From Ruminococcus flavefaciens ND2009 (GTDB lineage Bacteria; Bacillota; Clostridia; Oscillospirales; Ruminococcaceae): a DNA stretch of 64,000 nucleotides. Below the pieces are notes generated by a model. The model was not told the DNA's origin. It did not search any database and worked only from the letters and a program-made list of their open reading frames with translations. The stretch lies in assembly GCF_000621785.1 (NCBI RefSeq), contig NZ_JHXI01000007.1, forward strand, positions 304,489 to 368,488, written 5' to 3'. Positions 56,309 through 64,000 of this stretch are shown here, piece after piece. The translations under genes and the position numbers were made by a program. Within the stretch, counting starts at the first letter, position 1. The number at the start of each line of letters is the position of its first letter.

Positions 56309-59239
56309 ATGAAACACAAACGACTATCTGCAATTCTCTCAGCCGTGTTGATGCTTCCTGCGATGCTGCAATTCTCAATGCCGGCATCAGCAGCAAAGGT
56401 CAAGACGCTGGGAGACGTCAACGCCGACGGTACCGTGAATATATCGGACGGTGTGGCGCTCTCTCGCTATGTCGCTAAATGGGACGGTATCACGATCGAC
56501 AAGGACGCTGCCGACCTCAATCAGGACGGCGAGATCAAAAAAGAGGACGTCACGATCCTCTTGCGCTATCTCGTAGGCTGGGACGGCTACGACAAGTACA
56601 TCAAGCCCATATCCCTTGCCGAGGAGGACCCTCTGCGCATTGACGCACAACCGGAGCCGTTTTCGATCGACTACGGCGAGGACGCAAAGCTTTCCGTCAA
56701 GGCGGCAGGCGGCACAGCTCCCTACACCTACCAGTGGTCGTACAACGGTGAGGACATATCAGGTGCGACAAAGGCGGAATATGTCCCCGAAAAGGGCGGC
56801 AACTACCGCTGTATTATCACCGATGATGACGGCGTGACCGTTCTCTCTCAGAACACCAAATGCTCGATCCACCCGATCATCAAGACGCAGCCGGTCGACG
56901 GCGCCGACAACTTCCATGTGGAGGTAGCGGGCGGTACAAATCTCACTTATCACTGGGAGAAAGAAGTGCTTGGCGAATGGCGCGTTCAGCGCGAGAGCTA
57001 CGGTGCGGGCTACGGCGCAACGAGCGTCGGAAAGTACCGCTGTGTCATTACCGATTTTGACGGCTATGAGCTGACCTCCAATGTGGTGCGCTGGTACGGC
57101 AAGGGTGAGCTGACGGTCAGCGATATTTACCTTGACCCGGACGAGGACGCAAACTACGGACTGACGATCGACTTTACGCACCAAAAGTTTGAACATTTCC
57201 GTTATCCGCTGATTTACTGGACACACAACGGGTTTGAATGGATAAAACATCGTGTAACTTTTGAGGAAACTGTATCCGGTCAATATCCGGAAGATGCAGT
57301 TTTTAGTTGGTCAACCAAAACAATTTATGACTATAATGTGCCGGTTTGTTCACCCTATGCTGCAAGCGGACTTTACGGCGACTACCTTGACCTCTATGTG
57401 GATGCAACCGGTGAAGGACCGCTGTTCTTTGACTGGCAGCTCTCTCCGACCTTCGAGCAGGCACTTGCCGGCAAGGGCTTTGTGTCGATTTCGGAGAAAT
57501 CCGGCGCTCTCGGTCTCGGTACGGAGCATCTCCGCTTCCCGATGAAGGAGAACGAGGACATTGTTCACTGCTACGGTTATGTGCGCTGTATCGTCACCGA
57601 CCGGAACGGTAATTCCAAAACTGCTGTCTTTGGCAATCCTTGGAACTTTGACCACGAAACTTATTTTACAACCCCGAATCTCCTTGAATATGCAGGTGGG
57701 GGACCTACTTCGCAAATAATAAATAGCGAAATACGGAGAGGCGGTATTTTAGAACAATCGTTCTTCTGGTATCGTGACGGCGCGCAGGAGCTGGCACTCT
57801 GGGGCTGCAAAGCGCCGACCTTTAAGGAATTGCCCGAAGAGACTGTTTCGGGTGCTGAACTGCCGCTGAATCCTCTTGCGGATGTACCGACTGCTCCGAT
57901 TGTAGATACGGATTTTTCGGGGGAGATAATCGGTACGAGAGATGCAACGTGGAATTGCGGTTATCTGAAGCTGGATAAAGACGGAAATCCCACCGGTTTC
58001 GCGGAGGTCTTCACAAGCACGGATTCCTATCAATTTGGCGAAATTAATTACAATGGCGTTTGCGGAAAAAAACCGTTGGAATACAAATGCTGTATGAATT
58101 ATTATTGGCGGAATCTCGATGACGCGGATAAGGGAATACCTTCTGGTCTTATCCCACGCAGCGATATAGGAAGTGACAAATATGAGATCTGCCGTAGGGA
58201 CGGAACATATCTTCCCGCAGTTGCTCTGAATCTGTATCAGTATAATATGCATGAACCCGATTGCAGAAAACCGCATGATAAGCGAATTTGGTTCGGAACT
58301 GATTATATCAATGATAGATTAAAAGTGTATACGCCTGTTCAGCTGTATGACATGGGTGACTCTTATTGGTGGCTGGAGTTCAGTGAGCCTATCTATGCTC
58401 CGTGGTATACCGAAAAGGTGCGTTATCTCTACGCCTACGGAGACCACCCCGTCACCGTTAAAAACCCCGAAAGCTATATGGTTATTGTTGACGATATAGA
58501 CCTCGAAAAGGCTGAGAGCGGCGATCCGGACAACATTGTTACCCTCCTCAACAGATACAGCCAATACAAAGAACTCTCCGCCGAGGAGCTTCATGCCATG
58601 CTTCCGATCGTATTATCTGCCGGAGACTGTGATAGATGGCAAAATATAAATAGCGACGGCTGGATCGATTCACTGTTCACAAAAACCGGCGGCCATATTT
58701 ACTGCGTCTGCGAATATTCGGACGGCACAAAGGAGTATTACCACAGCACGCCGCTCGACATCGGCTGTACGGTCACGCTGAACGGCATGGGTACCTACAA
58801 AGCCAGCGCTTCCGATGGCGCGGACCCGATCACACAGATCCTCGGTCTGGACGATTTCTCCCTTGAAGACGCCAAGAAAGCGCTGCCCTATAAGCTCAGA
58901 ACCGGCATGGATTCATACAGCGCACTCCTCGCCGCCGAAAAGCTGAAAAAGCTCGGCCTTGAGGTTGATGTGTCATTAGACGGCGCTGAGAAAGTAAAGA
59001 CATGGACGGTGATCCTCGAAAGCTATGACACCGAGCATGAGCTTGATTCCGTCAAGGCGCTGAGGACGGCATTGGAGGATTGCGGCGAACCAGTGCCCTC
59101 TCTCGCAGAAGCGAAGACGATGCTCAATTCCGCTCCGTCAGTCATCAAGGAAGGGCTCACAAAAGCGCAGGCTATCAGTCTGACCGATGCGCTGAATACC
59201 GCACTTGCTTCATCGGGTATTAAAGTCATTTATAAGTGA
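56309..59239 (+). CDS. Secreted N-terminal-dockerin protein with Ig-like and L7/L12-like modules
   Basis: The start MKHKRLSAILSAV (56309) follows GGAGGTG. The 976-residue product has a signal peptide (~1-30) and a dockerin at the N-terminus (~33-95: L-G-D-V-N-A-D-G-T-V-N-I-S-D, then L-N-Q-D-G-E-I-K-K-E-D). Ig-like repeats follow (~105-250: Y-T-Y-Q-W-S-Y-N-G, G-G-N-Y-R-C-I-I-T-D, G-K-Y-R-C-V-I-T-D), then a long beta-rich middle. The last ~125 residues resemble ribosomal L7/L12 C-terminal domains, with D-S-V-K-A-L-R-T-A-L and A-P-S-V-I-K-E-G-L-T-K-A-Q-A. The cohesin gene follows 8 bases after the stop, so the two are likely partners. Confidence 0.85.
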   Translation: MKHKRLSAILSAVLMLPAMLQFSMPASAAKVKTLGDVNADGTVNISDGVALSRYVAKWDGITIDKDAADLNQDGEIKKEDVTILLRYLVGWDGYDKYIKPISLAEEDPLRIDAQPEPFSIDYGEDAKLSVKAAGGTAPYTYQWSYNGEDISGATKAEYVPEKGGNYRCIITDDDGVTVLSQNTKCSIHPIIKTQPVDGADNFHVEVAGGTNLTYHWEKEVLGEWRVQRESYGAGYGATSVGKYRCVITDFDGYELTSNVVRWYGKGELTVSDIYLDPDEDANYGLTIDFTHQKFEHFRYPLIYWTHNGFEWIKHRVTFEETVSGQYPEDAVFSWSTKTIYDYNVPVCSPYAASGLYGDYLDLYVDATGEGPLFFDWQLSPTFEQALAGKGFVSISEKSGALGLGTEHLRFPMKENEDIVHCYGYVRCIVTDRNGNSKTAVFGNPWNFDHETYFTTPNLLEYAGGGPTSQIINSEIRRGGILEQSFFWYRDGAQELALWGCKAPTFKELPEETVSGAELPLNPLADVPTAPIVDTDFSGEIIGTRDATWNCGYLKLDKDGNPTGFAEVFTSTDSYQFGEINYNGVCGKKPLEYKCCMNYYWRNLDDADKGIPSGLIPRSDIGSDKYEICRRDGTYLPAVALNLYQYNMHEPDCRKPHDKRIWFGTDYINDRLKVYTPVQLYDMGDSYWWLEFSEPIYAPWYTEKVRYLYAYGDHPVTVKNPESYMVIVDDIDLEKAESGDPDNIVTLLNRYSQYKELSAEELHAMLPIVLSAGDCDRWQNINSDGWIDSLFTKTGGHIYCVCEYSDGTKEYYHSTPLDIGCTVTLNGMGTYKASASDGADPITQILGLDDFSLEDAKKALPYKLRTGMDSYSALLAAEKLKKLGLEVDVSLDGAEKVKTWTVILESYDTEHELDSVKALRTALEDCGEPVPSLAEAKTMLNSAPSVIKEGLTKAQAISLTDALNTALASSGIKVIYK

Positions 59240-59247
59240 GGCGAACT

Positions 59248-61464
59248 ATGAGAATACAAAGAATTACAGCCCTTTTCACGGCAGCAGCACTTGTGTTCTG
59301 CTGCCTGCCGCAGCGGGTCCACGCGGTAGCGGCGCTCGATTTTGAGATCGGGCGCGCCACCGCCGAAGCTAAAGCCGGTGAGACGGTCAAGGTGCCTGTC
59401 ACCGCTAAAACAAATCCCGGCTACGGCTCGGGTGTCATCAATGTAAACTGGGACAGTGATGCGCTGACGCTCACAAATGTGGAGTTCAGTGCTGAACGCG
59501 CTCCCGACAACGGCTCTGCGGAGATCGTCAGCGACGGCAGTTATTGCCTGTCCTTCGGCGATGACTACGCTACGGAGAATTTCATCGGCACCGGTACTTT
59601 CTTCACGCTGACTTTTGAAGTCGCTGCAAGCGCAGGCGCAGGTGATTATATGATCTTCCTCGATCAGGCAGATGTTATCGATAAGGACATCAAGCGTATC
59701 GATGTTACTCAGACAGCAGGTGTTGTCTCACTCACCGGCGACGCGGTAAATCCTGCAGCACTGACTATGGAAATCGGCAGCGCAGAAGCAGCACTCGGCG
59801 AGGATACTGAAGTCAGCGTACCTGTCAAGGCGGTTCAGAATCCGGGGTATATCGTTGGCTTTGCTGATCTGACCTGGGATCCCGAAGTACTGACGCTCTC
59901 GAAGATCGTGTATGCCGACAAAGTACCAAATGCCGGTTCTGCGGCGATCAATAACAGCGGCTGGTATCGTATTGCATTCGGTAATTTTACCGCAGCGAAG
60001 AATTATGCTGAGACCGGCGATATGTTCACACTGGAATTTACGGTGAATGAAAGTGCTGCAGCAGGAGTATATGAGATCATGCTTGGCAACCTGCAGGTAG
60101 AAAACTTTGAAGAGGAATCTGTACCGGCGACTGTCAAGTCAGGTAAGATCACAATTGCTGAGCATATTGCGACTACAACGTCAACGACTTCAACTACCAC
60201 AACTACCACTACAAACAAACCGACTACAACATCAACAACTTCAACTACTACCACCACAACTACAAACAAACCGACTACAACATCGACAACTTCAACTACA
60301 ACAACTACCACTACAAACAAGACTACCACTACATCAACCACTTCAACTACTACCACCACAACTACAAACAAACCGACTACAACATCGACCACTTCAACTA
60401 CTACCACCACAACTACAAACAAGCCAACGACAACGTCAACGACTTCAACTACGACAACTACCACTACAAACAAGACTACCACTACATCAACCACTTCAAC
60501 TACGACAACTACCACTACAAACAAGCCAACGACAACGTCAACTACTTCAACTACTACCACAGCCACTGCAAATAAAACTACAACATCAACCACTACTGCT
60601 CAGGTTCCTTCTACGACAACTACAACAACTCAGAAACTTGCAGCCATTTATGTAAGTAATGTAGATGATTCCGGAGAAAACGAGGTTCAGGGCGTCAAAA
60701 TGTCTTTAACAGGACAAGACGTCAACGGAGATCCTGTTGTATTCAAGGATGGACAGATTGAAGTCGGAAACGGCGGTACAGCAATCAACAGTGTCGGAGC
60801 AAGTCTTGTATGGATCTCAGGAAAAGAGAAAACCAAGGTCGACCTTGAGGACGGAACCTACACTATCAAGGAATTGGCAGTTCCCGACGGATACAATGTT
60901 GCAGATCCTATAACATTTACTGTCGAAAACGGTAAGATCACAAGTGGCGGCAGTAACGATAATACTGTAGTTCTCGTTGAAGAAGCAAATGTAGTTACTA
61001 CAACCACTACAACATCAACGACTACCACTACAACAACCAAGGATAAAACCACTACAACATCATCAACTACCACTACAACTACCAAGGATAAAACAACAAC
61101 ATCATCAACTACCACTACAACGACTACTTCCAATGACAAAACCACAACAACAACTGTTACAGACATAAATGAAACTACTTCAACAACTACATCACCAGTA
61201 ACTCAACCAGATTATACTCTCGGAGATGTGAATAATGACGGAAAGATCAATGCGGTCGACGCTTCAAGTGTTCTTGCATATTATGCCCGCATATCCACTA
61301 ATCAGGAAGGCGGATATACCGAGGAGCAGAAGCTTGCTGCCGATGTTGATCATGATGGAAAAATAAATGCAGTTGATGCATCCAATATACTTGCGTACTA
61401 TGCGTATGTATCGACTGCAAAAGAAACTCCGATGTCAATGGAAGAATATATGAAAAAGAAATAA
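59248..61464 (+). CDS. Scaffoldin-like protein: two cohesins, Thr-rich linkers, SpaA-type domain, dockerin
   Basis: The start MRIQRITALFTAA (59248) follows GAGG. The 738-residue product has a signal peptide (~1-26) and two cohesin-like modules (~30-168: K-A-G-E-T-V-K-V-P-V, G-V-I-N-V-N-W-D; ~172-305: A-D-L-T-W-D-P-E-V-L-T-L). A Thr-rich linker of eight ~17-residue units follows, then a Cna-B/SpaA-like domain (~470-575: V-Q-G-V-K-M-S-L-T-G, G-T-Y-T-I-K-E-L-A-V-P-D-G-Y), a second Thr linker, and a dockerin (~655-738). Cohesins bind dockerins of other proteins while its own dockerin binds a higher cohesin, so it could be an adaptor scaffoldin. No sortase signal is present. Confidence 0.9.
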   Translation: MRIQRITALFTAAALVFCCLPQRVHAVAALDFEIGRATAEAKAGETVKVPVTAKTNPGYGSGVINVNWDSDALTLTNVEFSAERAPDNGSAEIVSDGSYCLSFGDDYATENFIGTGTFFTLTFEVAASAGAGDYMIFLDQADVIDKDIKRIDVTQTAGVVSLTGDAVNPAALTMEIGSAEAALGEDTEVSVPVKAVQNPGYIVGFADLTWDPEVLTLSKIVYADKVPNAGSAAINNSGWYRIAFGNFTAAKNYAETGDMFTLEFTVNESAAAGVYEIMLGNLQVENFEEESVPATVKSGKITIAEHIATTTSTTSTTTTTTTNKPTTTSTTSTTTTTTTNKPTTTSTTSTTTTTTTNKTTTTSTTSTTTTTTTNKPTTTSTTSTTTTTTTNKPTTTSTTSTTTTTTTNKTTTTSTTSTTTTTTTNKPTTTSTTSTTTTATANKTTTSTTTAQVPSTTTTTTQKLAAIYVSNVDDSGENEVQGVKMSLTGQDVNGDPVVFKDGQIEVGNGGTAINSVGASLVWISGKEKTKVDLEDGTYTIKELAVPDGYNVADPITFTVENGKITSGGSNDNTVVLVEEANVVTTTTTTSTTTTTTTKDKTTTTSSTTTTTTKDKTTTSSTTTTTTTSNDKTTTTTVTDINETTSTTTSPVTQPDYTLGDVNNDGKINAVDASSVLAYYARISTNQEGGYTEEQKLAADVDHDGKINAVDASNILAYYAYVSTAKETPMSMEEYMKKK
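60173..60600 (+). repeat. Coding tandem repeat of the scaffoldin linker
   Basis: About eight copies of a ~51-54-base unit encode T-T-T-S-T-T-S followed by a Thr run and N-K-P or N-K-T. Synonymous codons (ACA, ACT, ACC, ACG) vary between copies, which limits slippage. Confidence 0.9.
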
Positions 61465-61471
61465 CCTGCTA

Positions 61472-61517
61472 ACTGACTGATGAAGGCTTAAACAGCTGAC
61501 ATCAGTCAGTTTTTTTA
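61472..61517 (+). terminator. Duplicated terminator, family CT, copy 2
   Basis: ACTGACTGATG pairs with CATCAGTCAGT, followed by TTTTTT. It is the same sequence as 44591-44634, including the loop, and ends the scaffoldin operon. Confidence 0.9.
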
Positions 61518-61520
61518 TAA

Positions 61521-61835
61521 ATAAAAAGAAGCGAATCGGGGCATTATGCCCCGAAAAACATAAGCGTCAAATATAATACGGTTTTAATACAAGAAGGATC
61601 GCCGAACTCTGCCCAGCGATCCTTGATGTTAACATTGGGGTTACTGTGTCAGAAACTGCCGTTTCAGAACGGATTGCCCAGGGCATATCTCCGAATCGTC
61701 ATCCGCTGCCGTTCAGAGGTTGGTTACGCTGCATCTGATTAGTTGAAAGCAGCACAGAAACCGTGCACAGCGCACTGATCTCCGTCCTGCCTGATTGTGC
61801 GATTGCCTTTTGTCAACAAATGATATATAAATATA
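61521..61835. other. Gene-free region with hairpins and a possible gene relic
   Basis: Hairpins TCGGGGCATTATGCCCCGA (~61537-61555) and AAGGATCGC...GCGATCCTT (~61594-61624) occur. A plus-strand frame from ~61590 to ~61740 (V-N-I-G-V-T-V-S-E-T-A-V-S-E-R-I-A) is open but has no start or family. AAACATAAGCGTCAAATATAA resembles AAACGTAAGTGTCAAGTATAA near 62376. Confidence 0.4.
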
Positions 61836-61864
61836 TTGACATATCGTGAATCAAATGGTATAAT
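61836..61864 (+). promoter_or_regulatory. Consensus promoter of the small secreted Cys protein
   Basis: TTGACA (61836-61841) and TATAAT (61859-61864) are 17 bases apart. Confidence 0.85.
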
Positions 61865-61929
61865 AAGAACAATTCAACATAAAATGATGTTGAATAGGCT
61901 AACAAAAATAAAGTATTAGAGGTGGATTT

Positions 61930-62223
61930 ATGAAAAAGTTCGTTAAAAAGCTTTCTGCCATTACAATGGCACTCACACTCGTCATCACAGGAAACGTTTT
62001 TGCATTGGGTTCAGCAAAAGACAAAACCACCACTTTGATTGCTTCTGCAGCAACGATCAACCAGAATCCGGGCTATTCGCCCCATCATTGCGGGGAACAT
62101 ATGGTTTATGAGTTTACCGGCTGTTCCTTGTTTTGGATAAGATATGACAGAAAATGCTCCGTTTGCGGACAGGTTTACGGAAATAAGCTGGTTGATATAT
62201 TTGGCCGCGTGACATACTGCTGA
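61930..62223 (+). CDS. Small secreted Cys-containing protein
   Basis: The 97-residue protein has a signal peptide (~1-40). Its mature part carries H-H-C-G-E-H, F-T-G-C-S, K-C-S-V-C-G-Q-V-Y-G and a terminal Y-C. The Cys/His spacing could hold zinc or form disulfides. Similar small Clostridial secreted proteins exist without assigned function. A GAGGTG site precedes the ATG. Confidence 0.75.
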   Translation: MKKFVKKLSAITMALTLVITGNVFALGSAKDKTTTLIASAATINQNPGYSPHHCGEHMVYEFTGCSLFWIRYDRKCSVCGQVYGNKLVDIFGRVTYC

Positions 62224-62324
62224 TAAAGATCCGATCAAGCACGCCGCTTTGAAAGAGATTATTTAAGAATGCACTGATTTCATAACACTGATAAGTACTC
62301 TCTGTATATATTACGGAGAGCACT

Positions 62325-62537
62325 TTGTTATTGAGAAAAGTAAGCGTCAACCGCATACATATGCTATCAAAAAACGTAAGTGTCAAGTATAACACGTCCA
62401 AATATAATAAGGGTAAAGTAAAAGCTGCTGCTGGATTACTTGATATAATGATAGTTGATACAGAATCCGGTGAATCATATGTAATGGTTGACAGAATTAT
62501 GGATAATGTTATAGAGAAATTCTTGGATGTTGAATAG
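62325..62537 (+). CDS. Possible small protein, uncertain start
   Basis: The open frame ends K-A-A-A-G-L-L-D-I-M-I-V-D-T-E-S-G and V-M-V-D-R-I-M-D-N-V-I-E-K-F-L-D, protein-like, and stops 10 bases before the next ATG. The 5' part looks non-coding and no ribosome site is evident. It may be a fragment. Confidence 0.3.
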   Translation: MLLRKVSVNRIHMLSKNVSVKYNTSKYNKGKVKAAAGLLDIMIVDTESGESYVMVDRIMDNVIEKFLDVE

Positions 62538-62547
62538 GGGGTATATC

Positions 62548-63765
62548 ATGCAATGTAAAAGAATAATAGCAACTCTTCTATGTGCTGTGATTCCATTTGG
62601 AATAGCCATTAGTCCGGTTGGTGCGCCTGCTGTTTTATCAGCAGAGGCAGCATCAGTAGTTGACAGCGGAACTTGCGGAAAGAATTTAACATGGAAGCTT
62701 GACAGCAGCGGTACTCTGACCGTAAGCGGTACAGGAGATATGAATGAAGATTTAGATTCAAATCCGTGTCCATGGAAGGAATACAGTGACGAGATAAAGA
62801 ATGTTATTATCGGCAATGGAGTTACAAGTATAGGTATGGGTATGTTTGATAACTGCAATAACCTTACCTCATTATCGCTTCCGGATACGCTGAAGACTAT
62901 TAGCGCATATTCGTTTTCGAGCTGCAAATCACTTGAATCAGTAGTCATTCCGAACGGAGTAACCAATATTGGTACGAGTGCTTTTTCGAGCTGTAAAAAG
63001 CTTAGCAATGTTACTATACCCGCATCCGTGACGAATATAAGTGCGCTAGCGTTTTCTGGGACGCCATGGTTTGAAGCTCAGAGAAGCATTGATACTCCGT
63101 TCGTAATAATAAACGGTTTGCTCATTAATGTGTTCTATAAGCTTTCGGGAGACGTTGTTATCCCATCGACCGTGAATAAAATATGCGATCAGGCAGCATG
63201 GGGCTGTTCAGAGATAACCTCGCTGACCATTCCCGAAACCGTGACCGAGATAGGTCATAATGCATTCAATGGGTGTGAGCAATTGAAATCTGTAACTATA
63301 CCAAGCTCCGTGGAGAGTATCGGTATGCAGGCTTTTATCAAGTGTACTGCTCTTTCTGAGGTGTTTATCCTGAATCCTGACGCTAAAATATATGACAGAG
63401 CCAATACCTTTACCAATGAAAACGATAAGTTCAGTGGAGTAATTAAGGGATATAAAGGTTCTACGGCTGAGAAATATGCTCAGAAGTATAACTATACATT
63501 CAAAACATTAGCTCAGCTTGGAGACGTTAACTCTGATGAGTATATTAATGCGGTTGACGCTTCATCAGTTCTTGCATATTATGCTATGATCTCAACAAAT
63601 CAGGATGGTGGATATGATGAGGAACAGAAGCTTGCGGCAGATGTAAATCATGATGGATTAATTAATGCAGTAGATGCTTCCAATATTCTTTCGTACTACG
63701 CATATGTATCGACTACAAAAGAAACTCCTATGTCAATGGAAGAATATATGAAGAAACTCAAATAA
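62548..63765 (+). CDS. Secreted BspA-type LRR protein with C-terminal dockerin
   Basis: The start MQCKRIIATLLCA (62548) follows GGGGGT. The 405-residue protein has a signal peptide (~1-35). Leucine-rich repeats of the BspA/LRR_5 type follow (~80-320: V-T-S-I-G-M-G-M-F, L-E-S-V-V-I-P-N-G-V-T-N-I-G, S-V-T-I-P-S-S-V-E-S-I-G), then a dockerin (~325-405). The dockerin and tail (Y-I-N-A-V-D-A-S-S-V-L-A-Y-Y-A and K-E-T-P-M-S-M-E-E-Y-M-K-K) are nearly the same as in the scaffoldin-like protein, so both probably bind the same cohesin type. Confidence 0.9.
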   Translation: MQCKRIIATLLCAVIPFGIAISPVGAPAVLSAEAASVVDSGTCGKNLTWKLDSSGTLTVSGTGDMNEDLDSNPCPWKEYSDEIKNVIIGNGVTSIGMGMFDNCNNLTSLSLPDTLKTISAYSFSSCKSLESVVIPNGVTNIGTSAFSSCKKLSNVTIPASVTNISALAFSGTPWFEAQRSIDTPFVIINGLLINVFYKLSGDVVIPSTVNKICDQAAWGCSEITSLTIPETVTEIGHNAFNGCEQLKSVTIPSSVESIGMQAFIKCTALSEVFILNPDAKIYDRANTFTNENDKFSGVIKGYKGSTAEKYAQKYNYTFKTLAQLGDVNSDEYINAVDASSVLAYYAMISTNQDGGYDEEQKLAADVNHDGLINAVDASNILSYYAYVSTTKETPMSMEEYMKKLK

Positions 63766-63770
63766 ACAAA

Positions 63771-64000
63771 CGCCCGGCTTAAGGGCGGTGCTTATATAGA
63801 AGTTTATAGGTAATTATCGGGGACAAACCTTTCTGAGGAAAGGTTCTTTCCCCGAACCCCTTTTCCAAAGACTTTATAACTGAATTTAGCCCCAGAAGGG
63901 CGTTCCATATAAATGTAATAATCGGTAATATTACCAGGAGCGCCCTTCTGGGGCTAAATTTAATGCTAAAAGTTTTAGGAAGGGAGTTTGAGGGAGAACC
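63771..64000. repeat. Dispersed hairpin repeat, family LH, copy 2 (reaches window edge)
   Basis: The element begins CGCCCGGCTTAAGGGCG, followed by GCTTATATAGAAGTTTA, AAACCTTTCTGAGGAAAGGTTCTT and CCTTTTCCAAAGACTTTA as at 2291. It then has an inner hairpin with different arms (TTAGCCCCAGAAGGGCG and complement, ~63886-63960) and finally AAAGTTTTAGGAAGGG...GAGAACC, roughly the complement of the first module. The whole is thus one large imperfect palindrome. Confidence 0.8.

Noticed and set aside
60003..60655. Frames in the scaffoldin Thr linker encoding Val-rich or Leu/Gln-rich repeats
   Set aside because: They are other-frame readings of the ACN repeat, with no start site.
1..64000. tRNA or rRNA genes
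   Set aside because: I looked for T-loop (GGTTCRANNCC) plus acceptor-stem patterns and conserved rRNA segments and found none; a covariance search would be needed to exclude a divergent tRNA.

Overview
The window reads as a chromosome segment of a fibre-degrading gut Firmicute, most like Ruminococcus of the R. flavefaciens/R. albus group. Support for this: several secreted proteins with dockerin modules and Thr-rich linkers, a protein with two cohesin-like modules plus a dockerin, a class III fructose-bisphosphatase, an IreB-family protein, consensus TTGACA-17-TATAAT promoters, and AGGAGG ribosome sites throughout. The genus is inferred from family content only.

Layout. 0-9.4 kb: tautomerase, a secreted dockerin protein, ispF with a cation/proton antiporter, a lipoprotein, the rpsF-ssb-rpsR operon with a structured leader, a NERD-domain protein and a GH53 galactanase with dockerin. 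9.4-18.5 kb (minus strand): secA, three tandem paralogous lipoproteins, a methyltransferase, hslO and a HAD phosphatase. 18.5-26.5 kb: a phosphate-binding-like protein with small membrane proteins, a phosphopantetheinyl transferase, ireB, a GH25 lysozyme, a TSCPD protein, an OhrR-like regulator and fbp. 27-30.3 kb: an ECF sigma factor whose translationally coupled anti-sigma-like membrane protein continues in frame into a secreted dockerin protein. 30.5-34.6 kb: an esterase-like hydrolase, a Gfo/Idh-aldo/keto reductase fusion, a HIT protein and a 5'-truncated amidase.

34.7-44.9 kb is an accessory block. It holds a CtkA/HipA-like kinase, a large serine recombinase, a HerA/FtsK-like ATPase without a usable start codon, a class II glutamine amidotransferase, a small protein, a Zn-ribbon amidoligase, DUF proteins, a HAD phosphatase, and an RHH protein overlapping a very small relaxase. 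I read it as an integrative mobilizable element carrying an amidoligase/amidotransferase modification system. 45-56 kb: a GH3 glucosidase coupled to a CE2-type esterase, lipoproteins, a BspA-like protein followed by a 31-residue peptide gene, relics of a group II intron and a tyrosine recombinase, a secreted protein behind tandem 20-bp repeats, and a VanZ protein. 56.3-63.8 kb: a scaffoldin-like pair (a dockerin/Ig protein ending in an L7/L12-like domain, then the cohesin-cohesin-linker-SpaA-dockerin protein), a small secreted Cys protein and a BspA-like LRR protein with the same dockerin type.

At least five families of short dispersed palindromic repeats lie between the genes. Several pair a conserved end with a hairpin whose sequence differs from copy to copy. 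The strongest leads are the sigma/anti-sigma-dockerin fusion, the scaffoldin pair with its L7/L12-like domain, the amidoligase element, and the heptamer-repeat elements.
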